DNA of 57,305 nucleotides from Pelagibacteraceae bacterium (GTDB taxonomy: Bacteria > Pseudomonadota > Alphaproteobacteria > Pelagibacterales > Pelagibacteraceae): positions 1-57,305 of the forward strand of contig JADHRF010000004.1 in the NCBI GenBank assembly GCA_016777565.1. The letters are read 5' to 3'. The stretch's first letter is position 1. Every line of letters starts with the position of its first letter. Below, in pieces: positions 29,257-39,535 of the stretch. Under the pieces are notes generated by a model that was not told the DNA's origin, did not search any database, and was given only the letters and a program-made list of their open reading frames with translations. The position numbers and the translations under genes are program-made.

Positions 29257-31005
29257 TTAGATTTTACTTCTTTCGGGTAGTGCTATGTTTAAAATTTTAT
29301 TACTAAATTTTTTTAAGCCAGCCTTTACTAATAAATGATTAATAAAATATATAGTTTGCTCATCTAAATCTAAAATTTCATCTTCACCTATAAGCTCTAC
29401 TATTCTAAGCAAAAGGAATCCTATTTCATTATTTTTTTCAAAATTTAGTAATTCAACTGGTGGAGAAATCTCTTTTATAATTGTTCGATCCTTGAGGTTT
29501 AATGGGACATTTATGCCGTCATGCTCTAATGCCTCAAACAGCATAATATCTTTTAAAGAAATTTTGTATTTTTTATTTTTTTTTATTTTTTTGTGAATTT
29601 TTTTTAATTCTTTTTCTGCTTTATTTTTTGAAACGTTATTTTCTGTGTAAAAACTCAAGATTTTTGAAGTATAGTATTTATTATTATTGTATTTAATTTT
29701 TCCTAGATCATTGTTTTTTTCTTGAATAATGTTTTCAACGACCAGTTGCTGATAGGAAAAAGGTATTTCATCCTGGTCTAAAGCTTTTAGTTCTTTATCT
29801 AAGTATTTCCTACTTATGTTGAATAATTTATCTTTCTTAAACAAATCGTTTAATAAAAAAATATATTTTAATTTTGTTTCAATATTGTCTGACAGTAAAG
29901 TTTTCTGATACACTAAGGCTCTGGAGCTTGCCACGTCTAATGTAGGATAAACCTCATCTGTTTTTAAAAAATCATTAAAATTAAATTTCTCATTTTTATA
30001 AATCTCAAAAATATAAGAAATTGGCAAAGAACTATTGTTGGTAGCAATTTCTAATTCTTTAATTCTTTCTTTGTTCTCGAAGTTATCAATCTTTAATAAA
30101 TTTGAGTTAGTTAAGTATTGCCATATTTTTTTATTCGTTTTTTTATTAGGTATATACTTAAAGTCTGGAATGGTTATTGAAGACAAATATAAATTTAAGA
30201 GATTAGTATCATCTATTTTAGTATCGATTTTTTCATTTAAACCCAGAAGATAGTCAATTTTTTTATCGAAGAATTTACTAGATAACTTTTGTTCTCTCAA
30301 CAAATCAAGAATTAGCTGAGCCTCATCTTTTTTGTCATTTTTAATTAAACAAATAATTTTAAATTGATCCAAGTATGTGTCTTTTACATCTTTGTTTATT
30401 AATGTAATATTCTGACAAGCTTCTTTCAAATTAGCTTTTGCAATATTTTCATCAACTAAATATCTAATAATTTTTTTTTTATTAGGAAATTTATTATTTC
30501 TGTTTAAAAAAATAGCTATTAAATCATCTTTTTTATTTTTTATAAGCCAATCAAACTTGTAATCTATAAATTCTTCATCGGACATATTTTGACCAGGCAA
30601 TTTAGCAATAGTAAACAAAGTATTGATAAATATATCTTCTGAAAAAGATGAAAGTTCAATTTTATTAATTCTTTCTATTGTGTCTTTAATCCTAGTTCCC
30701 TCCGAATTAACCCACATGTCTATGGTTAAATTATTTTCTTCAGGATCAAATATTCCATAAATTAAATTATTGTTTGCTGTTAAAGTGTTAGAATTAATAT
30801 CAATGTCCTTGTAAGAATTGACGTTAATTTTAATCTTTGATTTATTTTTTTCTAAAATATTATCTGTTGTTTCAATTTCATCAGTTTTTATTCTTAAATT
30901 TTCTTTTTTCCAAATATCAACACTATCTTCTGAAGACAGAGGTGTAAAAAAAATAAATAAAATAAGCGAAGAAAAAAGCTTTTTATTTAAGTTTGATAAT
31001 TTCAT
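29257..31005 (-). CDS. hypothetical exported protein, 582 aa
   Basis: Long ORF with N-terminal signal-like segment KKLFSSLILFIFFTPLSSEDS; rest soluble and mostly helical; no family recognised. Confidence 0.8.
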   Translation of the reverse strand: MKLSNLNKKLFSSLILFIFFTPLSSEDSVDIWKKENLRIKTDEIETTDNILEKNKSKIKINVNSYKDIDINSNTLTANNNLIYGIFDPEENNLTIDMWVNSEGTRIKDTIERINKIELSSFSEDIFINTLFTIAKLPGQNMSDEEFIDYKFDWLIKNKKDDLIAIFLNRNNKFPNKKKIIRYLVDENIAKANLKEACQNITLINKDVKDTYLDQFKIICLIKNDKKDEAQLILDLLREQKLSSKFFDKKIDYLLGLNEKIDTKIDDTNLLNLYLSSITIPDFKYIPNKKTNKKIWQYLTNSNLLKIDNFENKERIKELEIATNNSSLPISYIFEIYKNEKFNFNDFLKTDEVYPTLDVASSRALVYQKTLLSDNIETKLKYIFLLNDLFKKDKLFNISRKYLDKELKALDQDEIPFSYQQLVVENIIQEKNNDLGKIKYNNNKYYTSKILSFYTENNVSKNKAEKELKKIHKKIKKNKKYKISLKDIMLFEALEHDGINVPLNLKDRTIIKEISPPVELLNFEKNNEIGFLLLRIVELIGEDEILDLDEQTIYFINHLLVKAGLKKFSNKILNIALPERSKI

Positions 31006-31165
31006 TAGTAATATTTTTTTTGATATCTTCTTTTGGTGCTGGAAAATTAATTTTACTTAATAGAAATAAAACTAATAAAAAAGCAAAAAGGTATAAAAAA
31101 AAATTTATAATTTTTTTTTTTGTTGAAACTTTTGAGCTAAAGCGACTATTGTAATTTAATTGCAT
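30983..31165 (-). CDS. small single-TM hypothetical protein (60 aa)
   Basis: IINFFLYLFAFLLVLFLLSKINFPAPKEDIKKNI; overlaps the start of the 582-aa ORF. Confidence 0.6.
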   Translation of the reverse strand: MQLNYNSRFSSKVSTKKKIINFFLYLFAFLLVLFLLSKINFPAPKEDIKKNITNEIIKLK

Positions 31166-31238
31166 AGTAATTAAATATATTTAAACTGAATAAATAAGAC
31201 AAATTTATGATAAATCAAATTATAAATCAGGAAATTAA

Positions 31239-31748
31239 TTGAAAAAAAACCTTACTTTAACTGGAATGATGGGTGTTGGTAAGTCAACTATTGGAAAAGC
31301 TGTTTCAAATCAGCTGTCAATGGAATTTAGCGATATAGATAAAATTATAGAAAAAAAACTTAACTTAAGCATTAAACAAATTTTTGAAAAAAAGGGTGAA
31401 AAATTTTTTAGAAGATTAGAAGAAGAAGTAACTCTTAAAGAAATAAAAAAAAAAAATAAAGTTATATCTTTAGGAGGAGGAGCGTTTATGAATGAAAAAA
31501 TTAGAAAATATACTGTTTTATATTCAAAAAGTTTTTGGCTTGATTTAAATACAGATTTAATAGTAAGAAGACTCCATAATATCAAAAAACGACCTTTATT
31601 AAATAATAAAAATATTAAATTAACTTTAGAAAAAATTTTTAAAGATAGAAAAAAAATATACTCCCTTGCTAATTACAAGATTGATTGTAATAATTTAAGT
31701 ACTAATTTAATTGTAAAAAAAATAACTACGCTTTATGAGAACGACTAA
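31239..31748 (+). CDS. aroK: shikimate kinase (TTG start)
   Basis: LTGMMGVGKSTIGKAVSNQL Walker A, FSDIDKIIEK, LGGGAFMNE. Confidence 0.94.
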   Translation: MKKNLTLTGMMGVGKSTIGKAVSNQLSMEFSDIDKIIEKKLNLSIKQIFEKKGEKFFRRLEEEVTLKEIKKKNKVISLGGGAFMNEKIRKYTVLYSKSFWLDLNTDLIVRRLHNIKKRPLLNNKNIKLTLEKIFKDRKKIYSLANYKIDCNNLSTNLIVKKITTLYEND

Positions 31749-32844
31749 ATTAAAAGTAAAAAATTTAAATTCAAACTACTCTATAATAATTGGTAAAAAT
31801 GTTTTAAATAAAATATCTAACCAAATTAAAATACTTTGCCCCGGTACTCAAAAAATTGCTTTAGTGGTAGATAAAAATGTTCCAAAAAAATTTAAAATTA
31901 AAATTAAAAAATCTTTAAAAAAATATAAAATTTATATATTTGAATATGATGTAAATGAAAAATTTAAGTCACTTGCAAATGTAAATATGCTTGTTGAAAA
32001 ATGTCTTGCACAAAATTTTAATCGAAATGATGTTTTGATATCATTAGGTGGTGGAATTTTAGGAGATTTTAGTGCTTTTGCTGCTAGCATGATAAAGAGA
32101 GGAATTAACTTTGTAAATATTCCTACTACATTATTAGCTCAGGTAGATTCCTCAATTGGAGGAAAAACTGGTGTCAACTCAATAAGAGGAAAAAATTTAA
32201 TTGGATCATTTTATCAACCCAAATTAGTTATTTCCGACGTTGAAATTTTAAAAAGTTTACCTGAAAGAGAATTAGTTTGCGGTTACGCAGAGATTTTGAA
32301 ACATGCTTTAATTTTAAAAAATAATTTTTTTAAATGGCTTAATCATAACTCAAAAAAATTGTTAAAAAACAAAGATTCAAATTTATTAAAAAAAGCAGTC
32401 TTAGAAAGTTGCAAAGTAAAACTCCACTTTGTTAATAAAGATATTTTTGAAAAAAATATTAGAATGACTTTGAATTTTGGACACACGTTTGCTCATGCAA
32501 TCGAAGCGCAGAATAAATATTCTAAAAGAATTAATCATGGTGAGGCTGTAATCATGGGTATGATGATGGCTGCTAAACTTTCTTATTTAAAAAAAGTTTG
32601 CAGTTTAAATACGCTAAATCAATTAAAAAATATCTATAACTCGAATGGCCTAAAATATGACATTAAAAAGTTTTTTAAAAAAAATGAATATATTAAAATA
32701 CTCAACTATATGCGTGCAGATAAGAAAAATAATGATAAAAAAATCAACCTAATATTACTAAAAAAAATTGGCCAAACGACAAGACCAAATAACTATAAAA
32801 TTGCCAGCACTGAGCTTAAAAGATTATTTTATAAAATTATTTGA
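31735..32844 (+). CDS. aroB: 3-dehydroquinate synthase
   Basis: LISLGGGILGDFSAFAASMIKRGINFVNIPTTLLAQVDSSIGGKTGVN; overlaps aroK. Confidence 0.97.
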   Translation: MRTTKLKVKNLNSNYSIIIGKNVLNKISNQIKILCPGTQKIALVVDKNVPKKFKIKIKKSLKKYKIYIFEYDVNEKFKSLANVNMLVEKCLAQNFNRNDVLISLGGGILGDFSAFAASMIKRGINFVNIPTTLLAQVDSSIGGKTGVNSIRGKNLIGSFYQPKLVISDVEILKSLPERELVCGYAEILKHALILKNNFFKWLNHNSKKLLKNKDSNLLKKAVLESCKVKLHFVNKDIFEKNIRMTLNFGHTFAHAIEAQNKYSKRINHGEAVIMGMMMAAKLSYLKKVCSLNTLNQLKNIYNSNGLKYDIKKFFKKNEYIKILNYMRADKKNNDKKINLILLKKIGQTTRPNNYKIASTELKRLFYKII

Positions 32845-33091
32845 TTTTTATCTCCAAAGCATGAATTTTGGTTTTAAGTTCTTCTGAAAGAGCACTCATA
32901 ACTTCTCTTTGGGCTTTAATCTTGTCTAAAGATTTTAAATAGACTGAATCAATTTCAAGCTTTAAATGATACTTTTTAACATCGAATGATTTATGTTTTT
33001 TATGTAAATTGCTATTGTCTAGAATAAAAATACTTTCTACTTTAATGTTTTTTTTTATTTTATTTTTTATAGAGTTTAAAAAATCATTCAT
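32837..33091 (-). CDS. BolA family protein
   Basis: FILDNSNLHKKHKSFDVKKYHLKLEI...REVMSALSEELKTKIHALEIKIK. Confidence 0.85.
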   Translation of the reverse strand: MNDFLNSIKNKIKKNIKVESIFILDNSNLHKKHKSFDVKKYHLKLEIDSVYLKSLDKIKAQREVMSALSEELKTKIHALEIKIK

Positions 33092-33126
33092 ATATTCTTA
33101 ATTTACTATATAAATACCTTTTTAGT

Positions 33127-33642
33127 ATGAAAATTATATGTGATTGGGAAAATTGTGATCAAATTGGAAGCTATAAAGCCCCTGTAGAAAAAGATAATAG
33201 CAAAAAATATCGATTACTTTGCTTAGAGCACATTAAACTTTTTAATAAAAAATGGAATTATTTTTCTGATATGAGCGATCAACAAATTGAATATTTTGTT
33301 AAGTCTGATTTGACCTGGCACAAAGCAACAAAAAGCTTTGGTTCTTCTGAAAATTTTTTTAATATTCTTTGGAATAATGCTTTAGAAGATAAACTAAATA
33401 TTTTTAAGTCTTCAAGTTTTAAAGAATACGCAAAAACAAAATTAAGCAGTACAGACAGAGATGCTTTGGACATTATGGACTTAAAATATGATAGTAAATG
33501 GGAAGAAATTCAAAAACAATTTAAAACTCTTGTTAAAAAATATCATCCTGATAAAAACCAAGGGAGTAGAAAATTTGAAGATAAGCTTAAAAAAATTACC
33601 TTAGCTTATAGTCAACTTAAAACAACAATTGGAAAAAAATAA
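33127..33642 (+). CDS. DnaJ-domain protein
   Basis: J-domain [34 protein letters not shown] with HPD; directly upstream of cobS-like gene. Confidence 0.9.
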   Translation: MKIICDWENCDQIGSYKAPVEKDNSKKYRLLCLEHIKLFNKKWNYFSDMSDQQIEYFVKSDLTWHKATKSFGSSENFFNILWNNALEDKLNIFKSSSFKEYAKTKLSSTDRDALDIMDLKYDSKWEEIQKQFKTLVKKYHPDKNQGSRKFEDKLKKITLAYSQLKTTIGKK

Positions 33643-34622
33643 TGACTAATTTATCAACTCTAAAAAAACCGGATATTAAAATTTCAGTGAAACAAACGTT
33701 TGGTATTGAAACAAATATGGAAGTAGATGGTTTTTCCAAAAAAAATGAATTTGTTCCTAAAGTTGATCAAGATTATAAATTTGATAGAGATACAACATTA
33801 GCTATAATTTCTGGTTTTGCTTTTAATAAAAGAGTTTTAATTCAAGGATATCATGGAACAGGAAAATCAACTCATATAGAACAAGTTGCTGCAAGATTAA
33901 ATTGGCCTTGCGTAAGAGTTAACTTGGATAGTCATATAAGTAGAGTTGATCTTATTGGAAAAGATGCAATAATTCTAAAAGACGGTAAACAAGTAACGGA
34001 GTTCAAGGAAGGAATTTTGCCGTGGTCTATTCAAAATCCAGTTGCATTGGTGTTCGATGAATACGATGCAGGTAGACCTGATGTAATGTTTGTTATTCAA
34101 AGAATTCTTGAAAGTGAAGGAAGTTTTACATTGCTTGATAAAAATAAAGTAATTTCACAACATGATTGTTTTAGAATGTTTGCAACTACAAATACTATAG
34201 GTCTTGGTGATACAACTGGGCTCTATCATGGAACACAACAGATCAATCAAGGTCAAATGGATAGATGGAATATAGTTAGTACGCTTAACTATCTACCTTT
34301 TGATAAGGAATTAGAAATAGTTCTAACAAAAAATAAATCTTATAACTCTAAAGAAGGAAAAGAAAAAATTTCTAATATGATTAAAGTTGCAGACCTAACA
34401 AGAAAAGGGTTTATTAATGGAGATATATCTACTGTTATGAGTCCACGAACTGTTTTGCATTGGGCAGAAAATACAAAAATATTTAATGATTGTGGATACG
34501 CTTTTAGATTAACATTTTTAAACAAATGTGATGATATTGAAAAAAAGATTATCTCTGAGTACTATCAAAGATGTTTTGGTGAAGATCTACCAGAATCATC
34601 TATAAATGTTACAATTTCCTAA
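33642..34622 (+). CDS. cobS: CobS-like AAA+ ATPase (cobaltochelatase subunit family)
   Basis: Walker [21 protein letters not shown], Walker [17 protein letters not shown], sensor [30 protein letters not shown]. Confidence 0.92.
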   Translation: MTNLSTLKKPDIKISVKQTFGIETNMEVDGFSKKNEFVPKVDQDYKFDRDTTLAIISGFAFNKRVLIQGYHGTGKSTHIEQVAARLNWPCVRVNLDSHISRVDLIGKDAIILKDGKQVTEFKEGILPWSIQNPVALVFDEYDAGRPDVMFVIQRILESEGSFTLLDKNKVISQHDCFRMFATTNTIGLGDTTGLYHGTQQINQGQMDRWNIVSTLNYLPFDKELEIVLTKNKSYNSKEGKEKISNMIKVADLTRKGFINGDISTVMSPRTVLHWAENTKIFNDCGYAFRLTFLNKCDDIEKKIISEYYQRCFGEDLPESSINVTIS

Positions 34623-36422
34623 ATGGAAAAAAAAATAGAAACATTAGAAACATTTAAAACAGCAATTTCATCAACAGTTAAGTCAATTATAGGAGAGCAA
34701 AATATTGAAGTAACATATGGAAATGAAGTAAACAAAAAAAATAACAAAACTATAAATCTTCCAAGCCTTAAAAATGTAAATAATATCAATGATTATACAA
34801 AAACTAGAGCTTTAGCTGACTCTGAGGCACTGAAGTTTAAACTTTCAGATTTAAATGTTTATAATAATTTTGAACCTCAAGGAGGTATGTCAAAATTATT
34901 TTATGCGGCTGCAGAAAAAATTAGATGTGAACATATTGGATCTTCATATTTTAAAGGTATCAAAAAAAACCTAGATTATTATTATAAGGCTAAAAGCAAG
35001 GCAAAAATTGATTACAAAAATAGTGATTATGAATTTTTAGATGCTTTTGAATACTATTTAAGAAGCGGTATTTTAGATTTAAATAAAGATAATAATATAG
35101 AAAATAAATATAAAAAATATAAAAAAAAATTAGACTCCAAATTGAAAGCAAAATTAAAATTGTTAAATAATTCATTGTTAGATCAAAAAAAATTCAACTC
35201 ATTAATTTCAAAACTCATCTCTCAATTTAAAATTGATGAAATAACTGATTCTGAACAGAATGAAGATAGCCAAAAAAATAGTGAAGATTTAAATGACAAA
35301 AAGAAAGAAGAAAATAACGAAAGTTCAAAAGATAATGAAAATAATGAAATGGCTATAGATGCTAGTTTGCCTGATATAGATCAACTTTCATCTGAGATAG
35401 ACAAAGAAATTGAGACCGATGAAGAAGACTCTATTAGCAAAGCTAACAATAAAAATAAGATTAATAAAAATTTTGGTGATTCAAAATATAAATTTTATAC
35501 TCAAGAGTTTGATGAAATAATATTAGCAGAGGAATTAGAAAATAATGAAGAACTTTTAAGATTAAGGAAAAATTTGGACCAACAATTGTTAAGTTTGAAA
35601 AGTTTTATTTCTAAGCTAGCAAATAAATTACAAAGAAAATTATTAGCAAAGCAAAGTCGCTCTTGGGATTTTGATTTAGAGGAAGGCTCATTAGATACTT
35701 CAAAGTTAACTAGAATTATTATTGACCCCTTAAATTCATTATCTTTTAAAAAAGAAAAAGATATTAAATTTAAAGATACTCTAGTTACTGTCTTGATCGA
35801 TAACTCTGGGTCTATGCGAGGAAAACCGATTTCTGTCGCTGCTGTATGCGCTGATATTTTAGCAAGAACTCTTGAAAGATGTTCTGTCAAAGTGGAAATT
35901 TTAGGCTTCACAACCAAACACTGGAAAGGTGGACAAAGCAGGGAAAAATGGACGAACAATCAAAAACCATTATTTCCAGGACGATTAAATGATCTGAGAC
36001 ATATTGTTTATAAATCTGCAGATACGCCTTGGAGGCAATCGAAAAATAATATTGGTCTTATGCTTAAAGAGGGTATTCTTAAAGAAAATATTGATGGCGA
36101 AGCTTTAAAATGGGCTTACAATAAAATTCTTAGAAGAAAAGAAGAACGAAAAATATTAATGGTTATATCTGATGGAGCACCAGTAGATGACTCTACATTG
36201 TCTACAAATCCAAGTGACTTTTTAGAGAACAATTTAAAACAAGTTGTTAAGTGGATTGAAAAAAATTCCTCTGTTGAATTGCTTGCTATTGGTATTGGTC
36301 ATGATGTTACAAGGTACTATGACAAAGCAATTAAAATAGCTGATGTTCAAGATCTTGGCGACGTAATGATTAATCAATTAACAGATTTGTTTAGTGAAGA
36401 TAAGAAAAGAGTTATGCACTAA
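34623..36422 (+). CDS. cobT: CobT-like VWA-domain protein (cobaltochelatase subunit family)
   Basis: Acidic low-complexity middle and [41 protein letters not shown]; directly follows cobS. Confidence 0.92.
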   Translation: MEKKIETLETFKTAISSTVKSIIGEQNIEVTYGNEVNKKNNKTINLPSLKNVNNINDYTKTRALADSEALKFKLSDLNVYNNFEPQGGMSKLFYAAAEKIRCEHIGSSYFKGIKKNLDYYYKAKSKAKIDYKNSDYEFLDAFEYYLRSGILDLNKDNNIENKYKKYKKKLDSKLKAKLKLLNNSLLDQKKFNSLISKLISQFKIDEITDSEQNEDSQKNSEDLNDKKKEENNESSKDNENNEMAIDASLPDIDQLSSEIDKEIETDEEDSISKANNKNKINKNFGDSKYKFYTQEFDEIILAEELENNEELLRLRKNLDQQLLSLKSFISKLANKLQRKLLAKQSRSWDFDLEEGSLDTSKLTRIIIDPLNSLSFKKEKDIKFKDTLVTVLIDNSGSMRGKPISVAAVCADILARTLERCSVKVEILGFTTKHWKGGQSREKWTNNQKPLFPGRLNDLRHIVYKSADTPWRQSKNNIGLMLKEGILKENIDGEALKWAYNKILRRKEERKILMVISDGAPVDDSTLSTNPSDFLENNLKQVVKWIEKNSSVELLAIGIGHDVTRYYDKAIKIADVQDLGDVMINQLTDLFSEDKKRVMH

Positions 36423-36452
36423 AATAATAATTCTTTTAAAACACCTGCTTGC

Positions 36453-37040
36453 TTAAGCATTTCTTCCCACATTTATATCGAGAACTTTCATCATGAGTAA
36501 TCTAAAAGGAATTAGCATTAAAAAGGCCATTAAAAGTTTTACAAATAAATCTCCAAAAGCCAAAGTTACCCAAGGAATACCTGTTCCTAAAAAAGCAATA
36601 GAAAAAAATAAAAATGTATCAGTAATCGAACCAAAAACTGATGAGGTCATTGGAGCTATAAACCAGGCGTTGTTTCTTAATCGTTGAAAAATTTCTATAT
36701 CTACTAGTTGCGCGACTAAAAAAGCAGTACCTGATCCTAGAGCTATTCTAATTGATATTACATCTTCAAAATTTGTAGATATGAAAAGTGTTAACAAGAT
36801 TCCAAGTATAAAACCAAAATAAACTAATTTCCTAGCTTTTTCTTTTCCAAATCTTCTATTGGCTAAATCAGTAATTAAAAATGTTATTGGATAACTAAAT
36901 GCTCCATAAGTAAGTATTTTTTCAAGGTTAAATTTATTAATTGGAAATTGTACAAGATAATTTGAAATGATAATTACTACCCCCATAAAAAATAGGAGTA
37001 ACAAAAATAAACTTTTATCTAGTTTTAAGTGTTTGAGCAC
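36453..37040 (-). CDS. queuosine precursor transporter (YhhQ/VUT family), GTG start
   Basis: YGAFSYPITFLITDLANRRFGKEKARKLVYFGF; LGSGTAFLVAQLVDIEIFQRLR. Confidence 0.9.
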   Translation of the reverse strand: MLKHLKLDKSLFLLLLFFMGVVIIISNYLVQFPINKFNLEKILTYGAFSYPITFLITDLANRRFGKEKARKLVYFGFILGILLTLFISTNFEDVISIRIALGSGTAFLVAQLVDIEIFQRLRNNAWFIAPMTSSVFGSITDTFLFFSIAFLGTGIPWVTLAFGDLFVKLLMAFLMLIPFRLLMMKVLDINVGRNA

Positions 37041-37318
37041 TAAGAAGTTAAACTAATACTTATTTTAAGCTTCTGTGCTCTTCTGGAAAGCTTTTGTTTT
37101 TTTGCTGATTTTAAATACTGGTCAAGCCCACCTTTAAAATCTACTGAACGCACAGCTGCGTTAGTTACTCTTAATGAGATATTTTTCCTAAGTTTGTCAC
37201 TCTTAAAAGTAACTCTTTTTAAATTTGGTAAAAACCTTCTTTTAGTCTTATTGTTAGAATGGCTAACGTTATGACCTTTTAAAGGTGATACCCCAGTGAG
37301 TTCGCATATTTTTGACAT
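37040..37318 (-). CDS. rpmB: 50S ribosomal protein L28
   Basis: CELTGVSPLKGHNVSHSNNKTKRRFLPNLKRVTF. Confidence 0.97.
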   Translation of the reverse strand: MSKICELTGVSPLKGHNVSHSNNKTKRRFLPNLKRVTFKSDKLRKNISLRVTNAAVRSVDFKGGLDQYLKSAKKQKLSRRAQKLKISISLTS

Positions 37319-37335
37319 AAATAAATTTTGATAGT

Positions 37336-37364
37336 TGTATAATTCCTGTGTTTACGATGGTCAA
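37336..37364 (-). promoter_or_regulatory. sigma70-like promoter for rpmB: TTGACC-17-TATACA
   Basis: Minus strand TTGACC(37364-37359), 17 nt, TATACA(37341-37336), just upstream of the rpmB ATG. Confidence 0.6.
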
Positions 37365-37379
37365 GTTATTATATCTAGA

Positions 37380-37408
37380 TTGACAATTAAACAACCAAAT
37401 AATATTAA
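37380..37408 (+). promoter_or_regulatory. sigma70-like promoter for TauE/SafE gene: TTGACA-17-TATTAA
   Basis: TTGACA(37380-37385), 17 nt, TATTAA(37403-37408); ATG at 37414. Confidence 0.6.
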
Positions 37409-37413
37409 ATTTA

Positions 37414-38499
37414 ATGGACTTTTACTTACCAATTGCTCAAGTTCAAATTAATATCCTTACACTTTTAGCCTTAAGTTTTGCAGTTGGGTTTTTGTCTGGA
37501 ATATTTGGAATTGGTGGCGGTTTTTTAATGACTCCTATTTTAATATTTTTAGGAATACCTGCAGCTTATGCAGTATCTAATGTTGCAAATAATATTTTAG
37601 GAATATCAGTTTCTGGAGCGACTACTCATTGGTACAAAAAAACTCTCGATTATAAAATGGGCATGATGATAGTGATAGGTGGGCTCATAGGTTCATTAAT
37701 TGGAATAGAAATATTTAAATACTTAAGTGAAATTGGAAATATAAATACAATAATAGCTTTAGCATATATTTATTTGTTGGCAATTATTGGAACAATTATT
37801 TTTGTTGAGGGTGTCAAAGAATTAAGTGACTTGAAAAAAAAAGTTATAGTAAAAAAAAAATTACATACACATTATTGGATTCATGGTCTGCCATTTAGAA
37901 TGAGATTTAGTAAGTCTAAATTATATGAAAGTGCGTTAACACCAATCATTCTCGGATTCATAGTTGGTATATTTGCGTCTATTATGGGAATTGGAGGAGC
38001 TTTTTTAATGGTTCCCGCTATGATTTATTTAATTGGAATGCCTACCAAATTAATTCCGGGGACATCTTTATTTGTAACAATATTTATTACTGCTTTTGTA
38101 GTTGTTGGTCATTCATTACAGTTTGAATCTATAGATATTTATCTAGTATCCTTTTTGTTATTTGGATCAATTATTGGGTTACATTTAGGTTTAAAAGTAG
38201 CTGAAAAATTAAATGCCTCAGAATACAAAGCCTTGTTATCATTATTATTAATTGTGTTTGCAATTTTTATAGGTATTGAGACATTTATTTTAAATTCTAG
38301 CACTAATATTTTATTAACGCAGCCTTCTGGTGAACTTTCTAATTTAAGCCTTTTAATAAAAAAGCTAGCAAAAAATTCTCCTTTTGTTTATGCAGCTCTT
38401 TCCTTATTTTTTGTGGTGTTTATAGGTTTTGTTTTTTCTTATTTAAGAGAGTTAATTCATCACTTTAGATACTCAAAAAAAGAAAATACTAAGAACTAA
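37414..38499 (+). CDS. TauE/SafE family sulfite exporter-like permease
   Basis: GFLSGIFGIGGGFLMTPILIFLGIPAAYAVSNVANN and second repeat GFIVGIFASIMGIGGAFLMVPAMIYLIGMPTK. Confidence 0.93.
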   Translation: MDFYLPIAQVQINILTLLALSFAVGFLSGIFGIGGGFLMTPILIFLGIPAAYAVSNVANNILGISVSGATTHWYKKTLDYKMGMMIVIGGLIGSLIGIEIFKYLSEIGNINTIIALAYIYLLAIIGTIIFVEGVKELSDLKKKVIVKKKLHTHYWIHGLPFRMRFSKSKLYESALTPIILGFIVGIFASIMGIGGAFLMVPAMIYLIGMPTKLIPGTSLFVTIFITAFVVVGHSLQFESIDIYLVSFLLFGSIIGLHLGLKVAEKLNASEYKALLSLLLIVFAIFIGIETFILNSSTNILLTQPSGELSNLSLLIKKLAKNSPFVYAALSLFFVVFIGFVFSYLRELIHHFRYSKKENTKN

Positions 38500-39535
38500 T
38501 ACCAATAACCTTTTGAATATTTTTGATTTTTTCTTTTTTTAAAATTTCAATTAATTCTTTTTTGATGTCTTTTATAACACCCGGGCCATTATAGACCATG
38601 CCCGTATAAAGCTGTACCGCTGTGGCACCAGCTGCAATTTTTTCAAAAGCAGTTTGGCCACTATCAACTCCTCCAACACCAATTATTGGAACTTTTCCTT
38701 TGCTTGACTTATAGAATTGCCTAATTAATTTTAATGACAATTTTTGAAGAGGCAAACCTGATAATCCCCCAGCTTCATTTTTTTTACTATCAGATAAATT
38801 TTCTCTATGCTGATTTGTTGTATTTGTTAATATTACTCCATTAATTTTAAATTTTAAGATTATTTCATTTATATTGGAAATTTCTTTATCCGATATATCA
38901 GGTGAAATTTTAAGAGCTAGAGGACACTGAAATTTTTTGTCATTTTTCAATTTATTTAATTTAGTTAGAAGATCAGATAATAATTTTTCCTCATGAAAAT
39001 CTCTTAAACCATCGGTGTTAGGTGAAGATATATTAATAGTGATATAGCCGGCTAATTTATTTAATTTTTCAAAACACTTGATAAAGTCTGAAGTCTTGTC
39101 TTTTGTGTCTTTGTTTGGGCCTATGTTAATCCCTAGAAAATCTTCAGGAGGCCTCCTACTAAGACGTTCTGATACAACATCCATACCATCATTATTAAAA
39201 CCAAGTCTGTTTATCATAGCTTTGTCTTTTTCAAGCCTGAAAACCCTTGGTTTTAGGTTTCCTGATTGGCGTCTTGGTGTAATTGTTCCTACTTCAACAA
39301 AACCAAATCCAAGATTAAATAAAGAATTGTATACTTCAGCACTCTTGTCAAAACCAGCTGCCAATCCAATTGGGTTTTTTAATTTTCTTTTAAATAATTC
39401 TATCTCGAGCATTTCTTCTTCATCAATTTGAAAGAAGCTTTTTGGAATTATATTAAATTTAAGAGATTTAATTGCTAAATCGTGAGCTACTTCTGGATCT
39501 AAACCAAAAATATAAGGTCTTAAAAGTGAAAACAT
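38489..39535 (-). CDS. pyrD: dihydroorotate dehydrogenase (quinone)
   Basis: NPIGLAAGFDKSAEVYNSLFNLGFGFVEVGTITPRRQSGNLKPRVFRL; INISSPNTDGLRD; GVGGVDSG. Confidence 0.97.
   Translation of the reverse strand: MFSLLRPYIFGLDPEVAHDLAIKSLKFNIIPKSFFQIDEEEMLEIELFKRKLKNPIGLAAGFDKSAEVYNSLFNLGFGFVEVGTITPRRQSGNLKPRVFRLEKDKAMINRLGFNNDGMDVVSERLSRRPPEDFLGINIGPNKDTKDKTSDFIKCFEKLNKLAGYITINISSPNTDGLRDFHEEKLLSDLLTKLNKLKNDKKFQCPLALKISPDISDKEISNINEIILKFKINGVILTNTTNQHRENLSDSKKNEAGGLSGLPLQKLSLKLIRQFYKSSKGKVPIIGVGGVDSGQTAFEKIAAGATAVQLYTGMVYNGPGVIKDIKKELIEILKKEKIKNIQKVIGISS

Noticed and set aside
35200-35460. Acidic low-complexity region of CobT as a frameshift or repeat expansion
   Set aside because: The frame is intact through to the VWA domain, and an acidic linker is a usual feature of CobT proteins.
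36453-37040. preQ1 riboswitch expected ahead of the queuosine precursor transporter
   Set aside because: The gene start overlaps the rpmB stop (TAGTG), leaving no leader; no preQ1-like sequence recognised.
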